From Hetaerina americana (lineage: Eukaryota > Arthropoda > Insecta > Odonata > Calopterygidae): a stretch of DNA of 64,000 nucleotides. Shown here piece after piece: positions 14,101 to 29,000 of the stretch (positions are counted from its first letter, which is position 1; every line of letters begins with the position of its first letter). The position numbers and the translations under genes are program-made. The notes beneath the pieces were generated by a model, which was not told the DNA's origin, ran no database searches, and saw only the letters and a list, made by a program, of their open reading frames with translations. Location of the stretch: assembly GCA_022747635.1 (NCBI GenBank), contig JAKTNV010000618.1, positions 1 through 64,000 on the forward strand. Reading direction: 5' to 3'.

Positions 14101-15700
14101 AACAACAATACACACCATGGAAACATTTTTGTTTGATTTGTGTCGAGTGAGAATTTCACCTAGAACCCAAAGGGGGGGGGGGGGGGTATTGGCACTTTTC
14201 ATGGAAAAATGGGAAAATTTAAAATTTCTAAAAATGAAATAAATGCCTTCTATACACCTCAAACATTCACTCTATAATTGAAGATTGTTAATTAATTAAT
14301 TAAGATTGTTGTTTTTCGCGATATTTTTTGAAATTTGGGCTTTTTTACTAACATTAACACTTGCGATGAGGCATCTTTTATGCTCATTTCTTGTCTATAA
14401 TAATTAAATCTGGGTTTTATTTTGTTTATTTGATGAAAATGAACAACAATACTCACCATGGAAACATTTTTGTTTGATTTGCGTCGAGTGAGAATTTTAC
14501 CTAGAACCCAAAGGGGGGGGGTATTGGCACTTTTCATGGAAAAATGAGAAAAATTAAAATTTCTAAAAATGTAATAAATGCCTTCTATACACCTGAAACA
14601 TTCACTCTATAATGCATTTTTTTTTCGCGATATTTTTTGAAATTTGGGCTCTTTTACCAACATTAACACTTGCGATGAGGCATCTTTTATGCTCATTTCT
14701 TGTCTTGAATGATTAATTCTGGGTTTTATTTTGTTTATTTGATGAAAATGAACAACAATAAACACCATGGAAACATTTTTGTTTGATTTGTGTTGAGTGA
14801 GAATTTGACCTAGAACCCAAAGGGGGGGGGTATTGGCACTTTTCATGGAAAAATGGGAAAAATTATAATTTCTAAAAATGAAATAATTCCTCCTATACAC
14901 CTTAACATTCACTCTATAATGGAAGATTGTTGTTTTTCGCAATATTTTTTGAAATTTGGGCTCTTTTACTAACATTAACACTTGCGATGAGGCATCTTTT
15001 ATGCTCATTTCTTGTCTTTAATGATTTATTCTGGGTTTTATTTTGTTTATTTCATGAAAATGAACAACAATACACACCATGGAAACATTTTTGTTTGATT
15101 TGTGTCGAGTGAGAATTTCACCTAGAACCCAAAAGGGGGGGTATTGGCACTTTTCATGGAAAAATGAGAAAAATTAATATTTCTAAAAATGAAAAAAATG
15201 CCTCCTATACACCTCAAACATTCACTCTATAATGAAAGATTGTAGTTTTTTGCGATATTTTTTGAAATTTGGGCTCTTTTACTAACATTAACACTTGCGA
15301 TGAGGCATCTTTTATGCTCATTTCTTGTCTTTAATGATTTATTCTGGGTTTTATTTTATTTATTTGTTGAAAATGAACAACAATACACACCATGGAAACA
15401 TTTTTGTTTGATTTGTGTCGAGTGAGAATTTCACCTAGAACCCAAAGGGGGGGGTATTGGCACTTTTCATGGAAAAATGAGAAAAATTATAATTTCTAAA
15501 AATGAAATAAATGCCTCCTATACACCTCAAACATTCACTCTTTAATGGAAGATTGTTGTTTTTCGCAATATTTTTTGAAATTTGGGCTCTTTTACTAACA
15601 TTAACACTTGCGATGAGGCATCTTTTATGCTCATTTCTTGTCTTGAATGATTTATTCTGGGTTTTATTTTGTTTATTTGATGAAAATGAACAACAATAAA
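5100..15700 (+). repeat. Nested higher-order duplications, offsets about 0.93, 4.39 and 3.45 kb
   Basis: A block from about 5.1 kb recurs 4,387 bp downstream; the rare AAAATTACTAAA variant is at 5,431 and 9,818, and ACTCTTTAAT at 5,164 and 9,551. The same segment recurs again with an offset near 3,454-3,459 bp (11,473 to 14,927; 9,551 to 13,010). Inside it, a three-monomer unit is repeated with an offset near 924-927 bp (about 7.3, 8.2 and 9.2 kb). The last copy lacks one three-monomer unit, which explains the shorter period. Confidence 0.85.
6326..6342 (+). repeat. Expanded poly-G tract (17 G)
   Basis: Most monomers carry 7-9 G here. Expanded tracts occur at this site, at 10,713-10,731 (19 G), 14,172-14,186 (15 G), 44,729-44,742 (14 G) and 52,547-52,560 (14 G). 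The first three sit at equivalent positions of higher-order copies, so the expansion predates duplication and then changed in length. Exact counts in homopolymers are prone to sequencing error. Confidence 0.75.
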
Positions 15701-16489
15701 CACCATGGAAACATTTTTGATGAGGCATCTTTTATGCTCATTTCTTGTCTTTAATGATTTATTCTGGGTTTTATTTTGTTTATTTGATGAAAATGAACAA
15801 CAATACACACCATGGAAACATTTTTGTTTGATTTGTGTCGAGTGAGAATTTCACCTAGAACCCAAAGGGCACTTTTCATGGAAAAATGAGAAAAATTATA
15901 ATTTCTAAAAATGAAATAAATGCCTTCTATACACCTCAAACATTCACTCTATAATGGATGATTGTTGTTTTTCGCAATATTTTTTGAAATTTGGGCTCTT
16001 TTACTAACATTAACACTTGCGTTGAGGCATCTTTTATGCTCATTTCTTGTCTTTAATGATTAATTCTGGGTTTTATTTTGTTTATTTGATGAAAATGATC
16101 AACAATACACACCATGGAAACATTTTTGTTTGATTTGTGTCGTGTGAGAATTTCACCTAGAACCCAAAGGGGGGGGTATTGGCACTTTTCATGGAAAAAT
16201 GGGAAAATTTAAAATTTCTAAAAATGAAATAAATGCCTTCTATACACCTCAAACATTCACTCTATAATTGAAGATTGTTGTTTTTCGCAATATTTTTTGA
16301 AATTTGGGCTCTTTTACTAACATTAACACTTGCGATGAGGCATCTTTTATGCTCATTTCTTGTCTTTAATGATTTATTCTGGGTTTTATTTTGTTTATTT
16401 GATGAAAATGAACAACAATACACACGATGGAAACATTTTTCTTTGATTTGTGTCGAGTGAGAATTTCACCTAGAACCCAAAGGGGGGGG

Positions 16490-16805
16490 TATTGGCACTT
16501 TTCATGGAAAAATGAGAAAAATTAAAATTTCTAAAAATGAAATAAATGCCTTCTATACACCTCAAACATTCACTCTATAATTGAAGATTGTTGTTTTTCG
16601 CGATATTTTTTGAAATTTGGGTTCTTTTACTAACATTAACGCTTGCGATGAGGCATCTTTTATGCTCATTTCTTGTCTTGAATGATTTATTCTGGGTTTT
16701 ATTTTGTTTATTTGATGAAAATGAACAACAATACACACCATGGAAACATTTTTGTTTGATTTGTGTCGAGTGAGAATTTCACCTAGAACCCAAAGGGGGG
16801 GGGGG
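16490..16805 (+). repeat. Representative satellite monomer (316 bp, 11-G tract)
   Basis: This unit runs from TATTGGCAC to the end of the next G tract. With the common 8-G tract it would be 313 bp, which matches the spacing of most neighbouring copies. Deleting the G tract and TATTG gives the 300-bp class; adding the AATT insert gives about 330-335 bp. The phase is arbitrary: I started each unit just after the G tract because that is where length changes cluster. Confidence 0.9.
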
Positions 16806-19800
16806 TATTGGCACTTTTCATGGAAAAATGGGAAAATTTAAAATTTCTAAAAATGAAATAAATGCCTTCTATACACCTCAAACATTCACTCTATAATTGA
16901 AGATTGTTGTTTTTCGCGATATTTTTTGAAATTTTGGCTCTTTTACTAACCTTATCACTTGCGATGAGTCATCTTTTATGCTCATTTCTTGTCTTGAATG
17001 ATTTATTCTGGGTTTTATTTTGTTTATTTGATGAAAATGAACAACAATACACACCATGGAAACATTTTTGTTTGATTTGTGTCGAGTGAGAATTTCACCT
17101 AGAACCCAAAGGGCACTTTTCATGGAAAAATGGGAAAAATTAAAATTTCTAAAAATGAAATAATTCCTCCTATACACCTTAACATTCACTCTATAATGGA
17201 AGATTGTTGTTTTTCGCAATATTTTTTGAAATTTGGGCTCTTTTACTAACATTAACACTTGCGATGAGGCATCTTTTATGCTCATTTCTTGTCTTTAATG
17301 ATTTATTCTGGGTTTTATTTTGTTTATTTGATGAAAATGAACAACAATACACACCATGGAAACATTTTTGTTTGATTTGTGTCGAGTGAGAATTTCACCT
17401 AGAACCCAAAGGGCACTTTTCATGGAAAAATGAGAAAAATTATAATTTCTAAAAATGAAATAAATGCCTTCTATACACCTCAAACATTCACTCTATAATG
17501 GATGATTGTTGTTTTTCGCAATATTTTTTGAAATTTGGGCTCTTTAACTAACATTAACACTTGCGATGAGGCATCTTTTATGCTCATTTCTTGTCTTTAA
17601 TGATTTATTCTGGGTTTTATTTTGTTTATTTGATGAAAATGATCAACAATACACACCATGGAAACATTTTTGTTTGATTTGTGTCGTGTGAGAATTTCAC
17701 CTAGAACCCAAAGGGGGGGGTATTGGCACTTTTCATGGAAAAATGAGAAAAATTAATATTTCTAAAAATGAAAAAAATGCCTCCTATACACCTCAAACAT
17801 TCACTCTATAATGAAAGATTGTAGTTTTTTTGCGATATTTTTTGAAATTTGGGCTCTTTTACTAACATTAACACTTGCGATGAGGCATCTTTTATGCTCA
17901 TTTCTTGTCTTTAATGATTTATTCTGGGTTTTATTTTATTTATTTGTTGAAAATGAACAACAATACACACCATGGAAACATTTTTGTTTGATTTGTGTCG
18001 AGTGAGAATTTCACCTAGAACCCAAAGGGGGGGGTATTGGCACTTTTCATGGAAAAATGAGAAAAATTATAATTTCTAAAAATGAAATAAATGCCTCCTA
18101 TACACCTCAAACATTCACTCTATAATTGAAGATTGTTGTTTTTCGCGATATTTTTTGAAATTTGGGCTCTTTTACTAACATTAACACTTGCGATGAGGCA
18201 TCTTTTATGCTCATTTCTTGTCTTTAATGATTAATTCTGGGTTTTATTTTGTTTATTTGATGAAAATGATCAACAATACACACCATGGAAACATTTTTGT
18301 TTGATTTGTGTCGTGTGAGAATTTCACCTAAAACCCAAAGGGGGGGGTATTGGCACTTTTCATGGAAAAATGAGAAAAATTAAAATTTCTAAAAATGAAA
18401 TAAATGCCTCCTATACACCTCAAACATTCACTCTATAATTGAAGATTGTTGTTTTTCGCGATATTTTTTGAAATTTGGGCTCTTTTACTAACATTAACAC
18501 TTGCGATGAGGCATCTTTTATGCTCATTTCTTGTCTTTAATGATTAATTCTGGGTTTTATTTTGTTTATTTGATGAAAATGAACAACAATACACACCATG
18601 GAAACATTTTTGTTAGATTTGTGTCGAGTGAGAATTTCACCTAGAACCCAAAGGGGGGGGTATTGGCACATTTCATGGAAAAATGAGAAAAATTAAAATT
18701 TCTAAAAATGAAATAAATGCCTCCTATACACCTCAAACATTCACTCTATAATTGAAGATTGTTGTTTTTCGCGATATTATTTGAAATTTTGGCTCTTTTA
18801 CTAACATTAACACTTGCGATGAGTCATCTTTTATGCTCATTTCTTGTCTTTAATGATTAATTCTGGGTTTTATTTTGTTTATTTGATGAAAATGAACAAC
18901 AATACACACCATGGAAACATTTTTGTTTGATTTGTGTCGAGTGAGAATTTCACCTAGAACCCAAAGGGGGGGGTATTGGCACTTTTCATGGAAAAATGGG
19001 AAAATTTAAAATTTCTAAAAATGAAATAAATGCCTTCTATACACCTCAAACATTCACTCTATAATTGAAGATTGTTAATTAATTAATTAAGATTGTTGTT
19101 TTTCGCGATATTTTTTGAAATTTGGGCTTTTTTACTAACATTAACACTTGCGATGAGGCATCTTTTATGCTCATTTCTTGTCTATAATAATTAAATCTGG
19201 GTTTTATTTTGTTTATTTGATGAAAATGAACAACAATACTCACCATGGAAACATTTTTGTTTGATTTGCGTCGAGTGAGAATTTTACCTAGAACCCAAAG
19301 GGGGGGGTATTGGCACTTTTCATGGAAATATGAGAAAAATTAAAATTTCTAAAAATGTAATAAATGCCTTCTATACACCTGAAACATTCACTCTATAATG
19401 CATTTTTTTTTTCGCGATATTTTTTGAAATTTGGGCTCTTTTACCAACATTAACACTTGCGATGAGGCATCTTTTATGCTCATTTCTTGTCTTGAATGAT
19501 TAATTCTGGGTTTTATTTTGTTTATTTGATGAAAATGAACAACAATAAACACCATGGAAACATTTTTGTTTGATTTGTGTTGAGTGAGAATTTGACCTAG
19601 AACCCAAAGGGGGGGGTATTGGCACTTTTCATGGAAAAATGGGAAAAATTATAATTTCTAAAAATGAAATAATTCCTCCTATACACCTTAACATTCACTC
19701 TATAATGGAAGATTGTTGTTTTTCGCAATATTTTTTGAAATTTGGGCTCTTTTACTAACATTAACACTTGCGATGAGGCATCTTTTATGCTCATTTCTTG

Positions 19801-22800
19801 TCTTTAATGATTTATTCTGGGTTTTATTTTGTTTATTTCATGAAAATGAACAACAATACACACCATGGAAACATTTTTGTTTGATTTGTGTCGAGTGAGA
19901 ATTTCACCTAGAACCCAAAACGGGGGTATTGGCACTTTTCATGGAAAAATGGGAAAATTTAAAATTTCTAAAATGAAATAAATGCCTTCTATACACCTCA
20001 AACATTCACTCTATAATTGAAGATTGTTAATTAATTAATTAAGATTGTTGTTTTTCGCGATATTTTTTGAAATTTGGGCTTTTTTACTAACATTAACACT
20101 TGCGATGAGGCATCTTTTATGCTCATTTCTTGTCTATAATAATTAATTCTGGGTTTTATTTTGTTTATTTGATGAAAATGAACAACAATACTCACCATGG
20201 AAACATTTTTGTTTGATTTGCGTCGAGTGAGAATTTTACCTAGAACCCAAAGGGGGGGGTATTGGCACTTTTCATGGAAAAATGAGAAAAATTAAAATTT
20301 CTAAAAATGTAATAAATGCCTTCTATACACCTGAAACATTCACTCTATAATGCATTTTTTTTTTCGCGATATTTTTTGAAATTTGGGCTCTTTTACCAAC
20401 ATTAACACTTGCGATGAGGCATCTTTTATGCTCATTTCTTGTCTTTAATGATTTATTCTGGGTTTTATTTTATTTATTTGTTGAAAATGAACAACAATAC
20501 ACACCATGGAAACATTTTTGTTTGATTTGTGTCGAGTGAGAATTTCACCTAGAACCCAAAGGGGGGGGTATTGGCACTTTTCATGGAAAAATGAGAAAAA
20601 TTATAATTTCTAAAAATGAAATAAATGCCTCCTATACACCTAAAACATTCACTCTATAATTGAAGATTGTTGTTTTTCGCGATATTTTTTGAAATTTGGG
20701 CTCTTTTACTAACATTAACACTTGCGATGAGGCATCTTTTATGCTCATTTCTTGTCTTTAATGATTAATTCTGGGTTTTATTTTGTTTATTTGATGAAAA
20801 TGATCAACAATACACACCATGGAAACATTTTTGTTTGATTTGTGTCGTGTGAGAATTTCACCTAAAACCCAAAGGGGGGGGTATTGGCACTTTTCATGGA
20901 AAAATGAGAAAAATTAAAATTTCTAAAAATGAAATAAATTCCTCCTATACACCTCAAACATTCACTCTATAATTGAAGATTGTTGTTTTTCGCGATATTT
21001 TTTGAAATTTGGGCTCTTTTACTAACATTAACACTTGCGATGAGGCATCTTTTATGCTCATTTCTTGTCTTTAATGATTAATTCTGGGTTTTATTTTGTT
21101 TATTTGATGAAAATGAACAACAATACACACCATGGAAACATTTTTGTTAGATTTGTGTCGAGTGAGAATTTCACCTAGAACCCAAAGGGGGGGGTATTGG
21201 CACTTTTCATGGAAAAATGAGAAAAATTAAAATTTCTAAAAATGAAATAAATGCCTCCTATACACCTCAAACATTCACTCTATAATGGAAGATTGTAGTT
21301 TTTTGCGATATTTTTTTAAATTTGGGCTCTTTTACTAACATTAACGCTTGCGATGAGGCATCTTTTATGCTCATTTCTTGTCTTGAATGATTTATTCTGG
21401 GTTTTATTTTGTTTATTTGATGAAAATGAACAACAATACACACCATGGAAACATTTTTGTTTGATTTGTGTCGAGTGAGAATTTCACCTAGAACCCAAAG
21501 GGGGGGGGGGTATTGGCACTTTTCATGGAAAAATGGGAAAATTTAAAATTTCTAAAAATGAAATAAATGCCTTCTATACACCTCAAACATTCACTCTATA
21601 ATTGAAGATTGTTGTTTTTCGCGATATTTTTTGAAATTTTGGCTCTTTTACTAACCTTATCACTTGCGATGAGTCATCTTTTATGCTCATTTCTTGTCTT
21701 GAATGATTTATTCTGGGTTTTATTTTGTTTATTTGATGAAAATGAACAACAATACACACCATGGAAACATTTTTGTTTGATTTGTGTCGAGTGAGAATTT
21801 CACCTAGAACCCAAAGGGCACTTTTCATGGAAAAATGGGAAAAATTAAAATTTCTAAAAATGAAATAATTCCTCCTATACACCTTAACATTCACTCTATA
21901 ATGGAAGATTGTTGTTTTTCGCAATATTTTTTGAAATTTGGGCTCTTTTACTAACATTAACACTTGCGATGAGGCATCTTTTATGCTCATTTCTTGTCTT
22001 TAATGATTTATTCTGGGTTTTATTTTGTTTATTTGATGAAAATGAACAACAATACACACCATGGAAACATTTTTGTTTGATTTGTGTCGAGTGAGAATTT
22101 CACCTAGAACCCAAAGGGCACTTTTCATGGAAAAATGAGAAAAATTATAATTTCTAAAAATGAAATAAATGCCTTCTATACACCTCAAACATTCACTCTA
22201 TAATGGATGATTGTTGTTTTTCGCAATATTTTTTGAAATTTGGGCTCTTTAACTAACATTAACACTTGCGATGAGGCATCTTTTATGCTCATTTCTTGTC
22301 TTTAATGATTTATTCTGGGTTTTATTTTGTTTATTTGATGAAAATGATCAACAATACACACCATGGAAACATTTTTGTTTGATTTGTGTCGTGTGAGAAT
22401 TTCACCTAGAACCCAAAGGGGGGGGTATTGGCACTTTTCATGGAAAAATGAGAAAAATTAATATTTCTAAAAATGAAAAAAATGCCTCCTATACACCTCA
22501 AACATTCACTCTATAATGAAAGATTGTAGTTTTTTGCGATATTTTTTGAAATTTGGGCTCTTTTACTAACATTAACACTTGCGATGAGGCATCTTTTATG
22601 CTCATTTCTTGTCTTTAATGATTTATTCTGGGTTTTATTTTATTTATTTGTTGAAAATGAACAACAATACACACCATGGAAACATTTTTGTTTGATTTGT
22701 GTCGAGTGAGAATTTCACCTAGAACCCAAAGGGGGGGGTATTGGCACTTTTCATGGAAAAATGAGAAAAATTATAATTTCTAAAAATGAAATAAATGCCT

Positions 22801-25800
22801 CCTATACACCTCAAACATTCACTCTATAATTGAAGATTGTTGTTTTTCGCGATATTTTTTGAAATTTGGGCTCTTTTACTAACATTAACACTTGCGATGA
22901 GGCATCTTTTATGCTCATTTCTTGTCTTTAATGATTAATTCTGGGTTTTATTTTGTTTATTTGATGAAAATGATCAACAATACACACCATGGAAACATTT
23001 TTGTTTGATTTGTGTCGTGTGAGAATTTCACCTAAAACCCAAAGGGGGGGGTATTGGCACTTTTCATGGAAAAATGAGAAAAATTAAAATTTCTAAAAAT
23101 GAAATAAATGCCTCCTATACACCTCAAACATTCACTCTATAATTGAAGATTGTTGTTTTTCGCGATATTTTTTGAAATTTGGGCTCTTTTACTAACATTA
23201 ACACTTGCGATGAGGCATCTTTTATGCTCATTTCTTGTCTTTAATGATTAATTCTGGGTTTTATTTTGTTTATTTGATGAAAATGAACAACAATACACAC
23301 CATGGAAACATTTTTGTTAGATTTGTGTCGAGTGAGAATTTCACCTAGAACCCAAAGGGGGGGGTATTGGCACATTTCATGGAAAAATGAGAAAAATTAA
23401 AATTTCTAAAAATGAAATAAATGCCTCCTATACACCTCAAACATTCACTCTATAATTGAAGATTGTTGTTTTTCGCGATATTATTTGAAATTTTGGCTCT
23501 TTTACTAACATTAACACTTGCGATGAGTCATCTTTTATGCTCATTTCTTGTCTTTAATGATTAATTCTGGGTTTTATTTTGTTTATTTGATGAAAATGAA
23601 CAACAATACACACCATGGAAACATTTTTGTTTGATTTGTGTCGAGTGAGAATTTCACCTAGAACCCAAAGGGGGGGGTATTGGCACTTTTCATGGAAAAA
23701 TGGGAAAATTTAAAATTTCTAAAAATGAAATAAATGCCTTCTATACACCTCAAACATTCACTCTATAATTGAAGATTGTTAATTAATTAATTAAGATTGT
23801 TGTTTTTCGCGATATTTTTTGAAATTTGGGCTTTTTTACTAACATTAACACTTGCGATGAGGCATCTTTTATGCTCATTTCTTGTCTATAATAATTAAAT
23901 CTGGGTTTTATTTTGTTTATTTGATGAAAATGAACAACAATACTCACCATGGAAACATTTTTGTTTGATTTGCGTCGAGTGAGAATTTTACCTAGAACCC
24001 AAAGGGGGGGGTATTGGCACTTTTCATGGAAATATGAGAAAAATTAAAATTTCTAAAAATGTAATAAATGCCTTCTATACACCTGAAACATTCACTCTAT
24101 AATGCATTTTTTTTTTCGCGATATTTTTTGAAATTTGGGCTCTTTTACCAACATTAACACTTGCGATGAGGCATCTTTTATGCTCATTTCTTGTCTTGAA
24201 TGATTAATTCTGGGTTTTATTTTGTTTATTTGATGAAAATGAACAACAATAAACACCATGGAAACATTTTTGTTTGATTTGTGTTGAGTGAGAATTTGAC
24301 CTAGAACCCAAAGGGGGGGGTATTGGCACTTTTCATGGAAAAATGGGAAAAATTATAATTTCTAAAAATGAAATAATTCCTCCTATACACCTTAACATTC
24401 ACTCTATAATGGAAGATTGTTGTTTTTCGCAATATTTTTTGAAATTTGGGCTCTTTTACTAACATTAACACTTGCGATGAGGCATCTTTTATGCTCATTT
24501 CTTGTCTTTAATGATTTATTCTGGGTTTTATTTTGTTTATTTCATGAAAATGAACAACAATACACACCATGGAAACATTTTTGTTTGATTTGTGTCGAGT
24601 GAGAATTTCACCTAGAACCCAAAACGGGGGTATTGGCACTTTTCATGGAAAAATGGGAAAATTTAAAATTTCTAAAATGAAATAAATGCCTTCTATACAC
24701 CTCAAACATTCACTCTATAATTGAAGATTGTTAATTAATTAATTAAGATTGTTGTTTTTCGCGATATTTTTTGAAATTTGGGCTTTTTTACTAACATTAA
24801 CACTTGCGATGAGGCATCTTTTATGCTCATTTCTTGTCTATAATAATTAATTCTGGGTTTTATTTTGTTTATTTGATGAAAATGAACAACAATACTCACC
24901 ATGGAAACATTTTTGTTTGATTTGCGTCGAGTGAGAATTTTACCTAGAACCCAAAGGGGGGGGTATTGGCACTTTTCATGGAAAAATGAGAAAAATTAAA
25001 ATTTCTAAAAATGTAATAAATGCCTTCTATACACCTGAAACATTCACTCTATAATGCATTTTTTTTTTCGCGATATTTTTTGAAATTTGGGCTCTTTTAC
25101 CAACATTAACACTTGCGATGAGGCATCTTTTATGCTCATTTCTTGTCTTTAATGATTTATTCTGGGTTTTATTTTATTTATTTGTTGAAAATGAACAACA
25201 ATACACACCATGGAAACATTTTTGTTTGATTTGTGTCGAGTGAGAATTTCACCTAGAACCCAAAGGGGGGGGTATTGGCACTTTTCATGGAAAAATGAGA
25301 AAAATTATAATTTCTAAAAATGAAATAAATGCCTCCTATACACCTAAAACATTCACTCTATAATTGAAGATTGTTGTTTTTCGCGATATTTTTTGAAATT
25401 TGGGCTCTTTTACTAACATTAACACTTGCGATGAGGCATCTTTTATGCTCATTTCTTGTCTTTAATGATTAATTCTGGGTTTTATTTTGTTTATTTGATG
25501 AAAATGATCAACAATACACACCATGGAAACATTTTTGTTTGATTTGTGTCGTGTGAGAATTTCACCTAAAACCCAAAGGGGGGGGTATTGGCACTTTTCA
25601 TGGAAAAATGAGAAAAATTAAAATTTCTAAAAATGAAATAAATTCCTCCTATACACCTCAAACATTCACTCTATAATTGAAGATTGTTGTTTTTCGCGAT
25701 ATTTTTTGAAATTTGGGCTCTTTTACTAACATTAACACTTGCGATGAGGCATCTTTTATGCTCATTTCTTGTCTTTAATGATTAATTCTGGGTTTTATTT

Positions 25801-26050
25801 TGTTTATTTGATGAAAATGAACAACAATACACACCATGGAAACATTTTTGTTAGATTTGTGTCGAGTGAGAATTTCACCTAGAACCCAAAGGGGGGGGTA
25901 TTGGCACTTTTCATGGAAAAATGAGAAAAATTAAAATTTCTAAAAATGAAATAAATGCCTCCTATACACCTCAAACATTCACTCTATAATGGAAGATTGT
26001 AGTTTTTTGCGATATTTTTTTAAATTTGGGCTCTTTTACTAACATTAACA
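16600..26050 (+). repeat. Higher-order duplication, offset about 4.70 kb
   Basis: About 16.6-21.3 kb is repeated at about 21.3-26.0 kb with an offset of 4,704-4,705 bp. Rare private markers occur once in each copy: an interrupted G tract AAAACGGGGGTATT (C at 19,921 and 24,625), ACACCTAAAACATTC (near 20,637 and 25,341), GGCACATTTC (near 18,665 and 23,369) and GGAAATATGAG (near 19,323 and 24,029). This is among the most uniform long duplications in the window. Confidence 0.88.
16648..16669. repeat. Conserved dyad inside the monomer (ATGAGGCAT / ATGCTCAT)
   Basis: ATGAGGCAT is followed after CTTTT by ATGCTCAT, an 8-bp inverted repeat with one bulged G. The element is present in nearly every copy across 64 kb and changes less than the surrounding A/T blocks; one recurrent variant reads GCTGAGGCAT (for example near 47,071 and 54,551). 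It could be a protein-binding dyad or a hairpin, but the sequence alone cannot show a function. Confidence 0.5.
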
Positions 26051-29000
26051 CATGCGATGAGGCATCTTTTATGCTCATTTCTTGTCTTTAATGATTTATT
26101 CTGGGTTTTATTTTATTTATTTAATGAAATTGAACAACAATACACACCATGGAAACATTTTTGTTTGATATGTGTCGAGTGAGAATTTCACCTAGAACCC
26201 AAAGGGGGGGGTATTGGCACTTTTCATGGAAAAATGAGAAATATTAAAATTTCTAAAAATGAAATAAATGCCTTCTATACACCTCAAACATTCACTCTAT
26301 AATTGAAGATTGTTGTTTTTCGCGATATTATTTGAAATTTTGGCTCTTTTACTAACATTAACACTTGCGATGAGTCATCTTTTATGCTCATTTCTTGTCT
26401 TTAATGATTAATTCTGGGTTTTATTTTGTTTATTTGATGAAAATGAACAACAATACACACCATGGAAACATTTTTGTTTGATTTGTGTCGAGTGAGAATT
26501 TCACCTAGAACCCAAAGGGGGGGGTATTGGCACTTTTCATGGAAAAATGGGAAAATTTAAAATTTCTAAAAATGAAATAAATGCCTTCTATACACCTCAA
26601 ACATTCACTCTATAATTGAAGATTGTTAATTAATTAATTAGGATTGTTGTTTTTCGCGATATTTTTTGAAATTTGGGCTTTTTTACTAACATTAACACTT
26701 GCGATGAGGCATCTTTTATGCTCATTTCTTGTCTATAATAATTAAATCTGGGTTTTATTTTGTTTATTTGATGAAAATGAACAACAATACTCACCATGGA
26801 AACATTTTTGTTTGATTTGCGTCGAGTGAGAATTTTACCTAGAACCCAAAGGGGGGGGTATTGGCACTTTTCATGGAAAAATGAGAAAAATTAAAATTTC
26901 TAAAAATGTAATAAATGCCTTCTATACACCTGAAACATTCACTCTATAATGCATTTTTTTTTTTCGCGATATTTTTTGAAATTTGGGCTCTTTTACCAAC
27001 ATTAACACTTGCGATGAGGCATCTTTTATGCTCATTTCTTGTCTTGAATGATTAATTCTGGGTTTTATTTTGTTTATTTGATGAAAATGAACAACAATAA
27101 ACACCATGGAAACATTTTTGTTTGATTTGTGTTGAGTGAGAATTTGACCTAGAACCCAAAGGGGGGGGTATTGGCACTTTTCATGGAAAAATGGGAAAAA
27201 TTATAATTTCTAAAAATGAAATAATTCCTCCTATACACCTTAACATTCACTCTATAATGGAAGATTGTTGTTTTTCGCAATATTTTTTGAAATTTGGGCT
27301 CTTTTACTAACATTAACACTTGCGATGAGGCATCTTTTATGCTCATTTCTTGTCTTTAATGATTTATTCTGGGTTTTATTTTGTTTATTTCATGAAAATG
27401 AACAACAATACACACCATGGAAACATTTTTGTTTGATTTGTGTCGAGTGAGAATTTCACCTAGAACCCAAAGGGGGGGTATTGGCACTTTTCATGGAAAA
27501 ATGGGAAAATTTAAAATTTCTAAAATGAAATAAATGCCTTCTATACACCTCAAACATTCACTCTATAATTGAAGATTGTTAATTAATTAATTAAGATTGT
27601 TGTTTTTCGCGATATTTTTTGAAATTTGGGCTTTTTTACTAACATTAACACTTGCGATGAGGCATCTTTTATGCTCATTTCTTGTCTATAATAATAATTT
27701 CTGGGTTTTATTTTGTTTATTTGATGAAAATGAACAACAATACTCACCATGGAAACATTTTTGTTTGATTTTCGTCGAGTGAGAATTTTACCTAGAACCC
27801 AAAGGGGGGGGTATTGGCACTTTTCATGGAAAAATTAGAAAAATTAAAATTTCTAAAAATGTAATAAATGCCTTCTATACACCTGAAACATTCACTCTAT
27901 AATGCATTTTTTTTTTCGCGATATTTTTTGAAATTTGGGCTCTTTTACCAACATTAACACTTGCGATGAGGCATCTTTTATGCTCATTTCTTGTCTTGAA
28001 TGATTAATTCTGGGTTTTATTTTGTTTATTTGATGAAAATGAACAACAATAAACACCATGGATACATTTTTGTTTGATTTGTGTTGAGTGAGAATTTGAC
28101 CTAGAACCCAAAGGGGGGGGGTATTGGCACTTTTCATGGAAAAATGGGAAAAATTAAAATTTCTAAAAATGAAATAATTCCTCCTATACACCTTAACATT
28201 CACTCTATAATGGAAGATTGTTGTTTTTCGCAATATTTTTTGAAATTTGGGCTCTTTTACTAACATTAACACTTGCGATGAGGCATCTTTTATGCTCATT
28301 TCTTGTCTTTAATGATTTATTCTGGGTTTTATTTTGTTTATTTGATGAAAATGAACAACAATAAACACCATGGAAACATTTTTGTTTGATATGTGTCGAG
28401 TGAGAATTTGACCTAGAACCCAAAGGGGGGGGTATTGGCACTTTTCATGGAAAAATGAGAAAAATTAAAATTTCTAAAAATGAAATAAATGCCTTCTATA
28501 CACCTCAAACATTCACTCTATAATTGAAGATTGTTGTTTTTCGCGATATTATTTGAAATTTTGGCTCTTTTACTAACATTAACACTTGCGATGAGTCATC
28601 TTTTATGCTCATTTCTTGTCTTTAATGATTAATTCTGGGTTTTATTTTGTTTATTTGATGAAAATGAACAACAATACACACCATGGAAACATTTTTGTTT
28701 GATTTGTGTCGAGTGAGAATTTCACCTAGAACCCAAAGGGGGGGGTATTGGCACTTTTCATGGAAAAATGGGAAAATTTAAAATTTCTAAAAATGAAATA
28801 AATGCCTTCTATACACCTCAAACATTCACTCTATAATTGAAGATTGTTAATTAATTAATTAAGATTGTTGTTTTTCGCGATATTTTTTGAAATTTGGGCT
28901 TATTTACTAACATTAACACTTGCGATGAGGCATCTTTTATGCTCATTTCTTGTCTATAATAATTAAATCTGGGTTTTATTTTGTTTATTTGATGAAAATG

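Noticed and set aside
16588..16620. CENP-B-box-like TTCGC element in each monomer
   Set aside because: The TTCG core is present, but the conserved CGGG part of the box is missing; the following bases are T-rich.
16588..16773. A 61-75-codon plus-strand open frame in nearly every monomer, hydrophobic and Phe/Leu-rich
   Set aside because: It begins with TTG, recurs only because the DNA repeats, is broken freely by substitutions in many copies, and covers no recognisable domain. I read it as a by-product of the satellite rather than a gene family.
16878..17285. Minus-strand open frames of 62-135 codons spanning one or two monomers
   Set aside because: They arise when the short AAAGGGCAC form restores frame between monomers. 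The same DNA is open on the other strand, and there is no family match or codon-level constraint visible.
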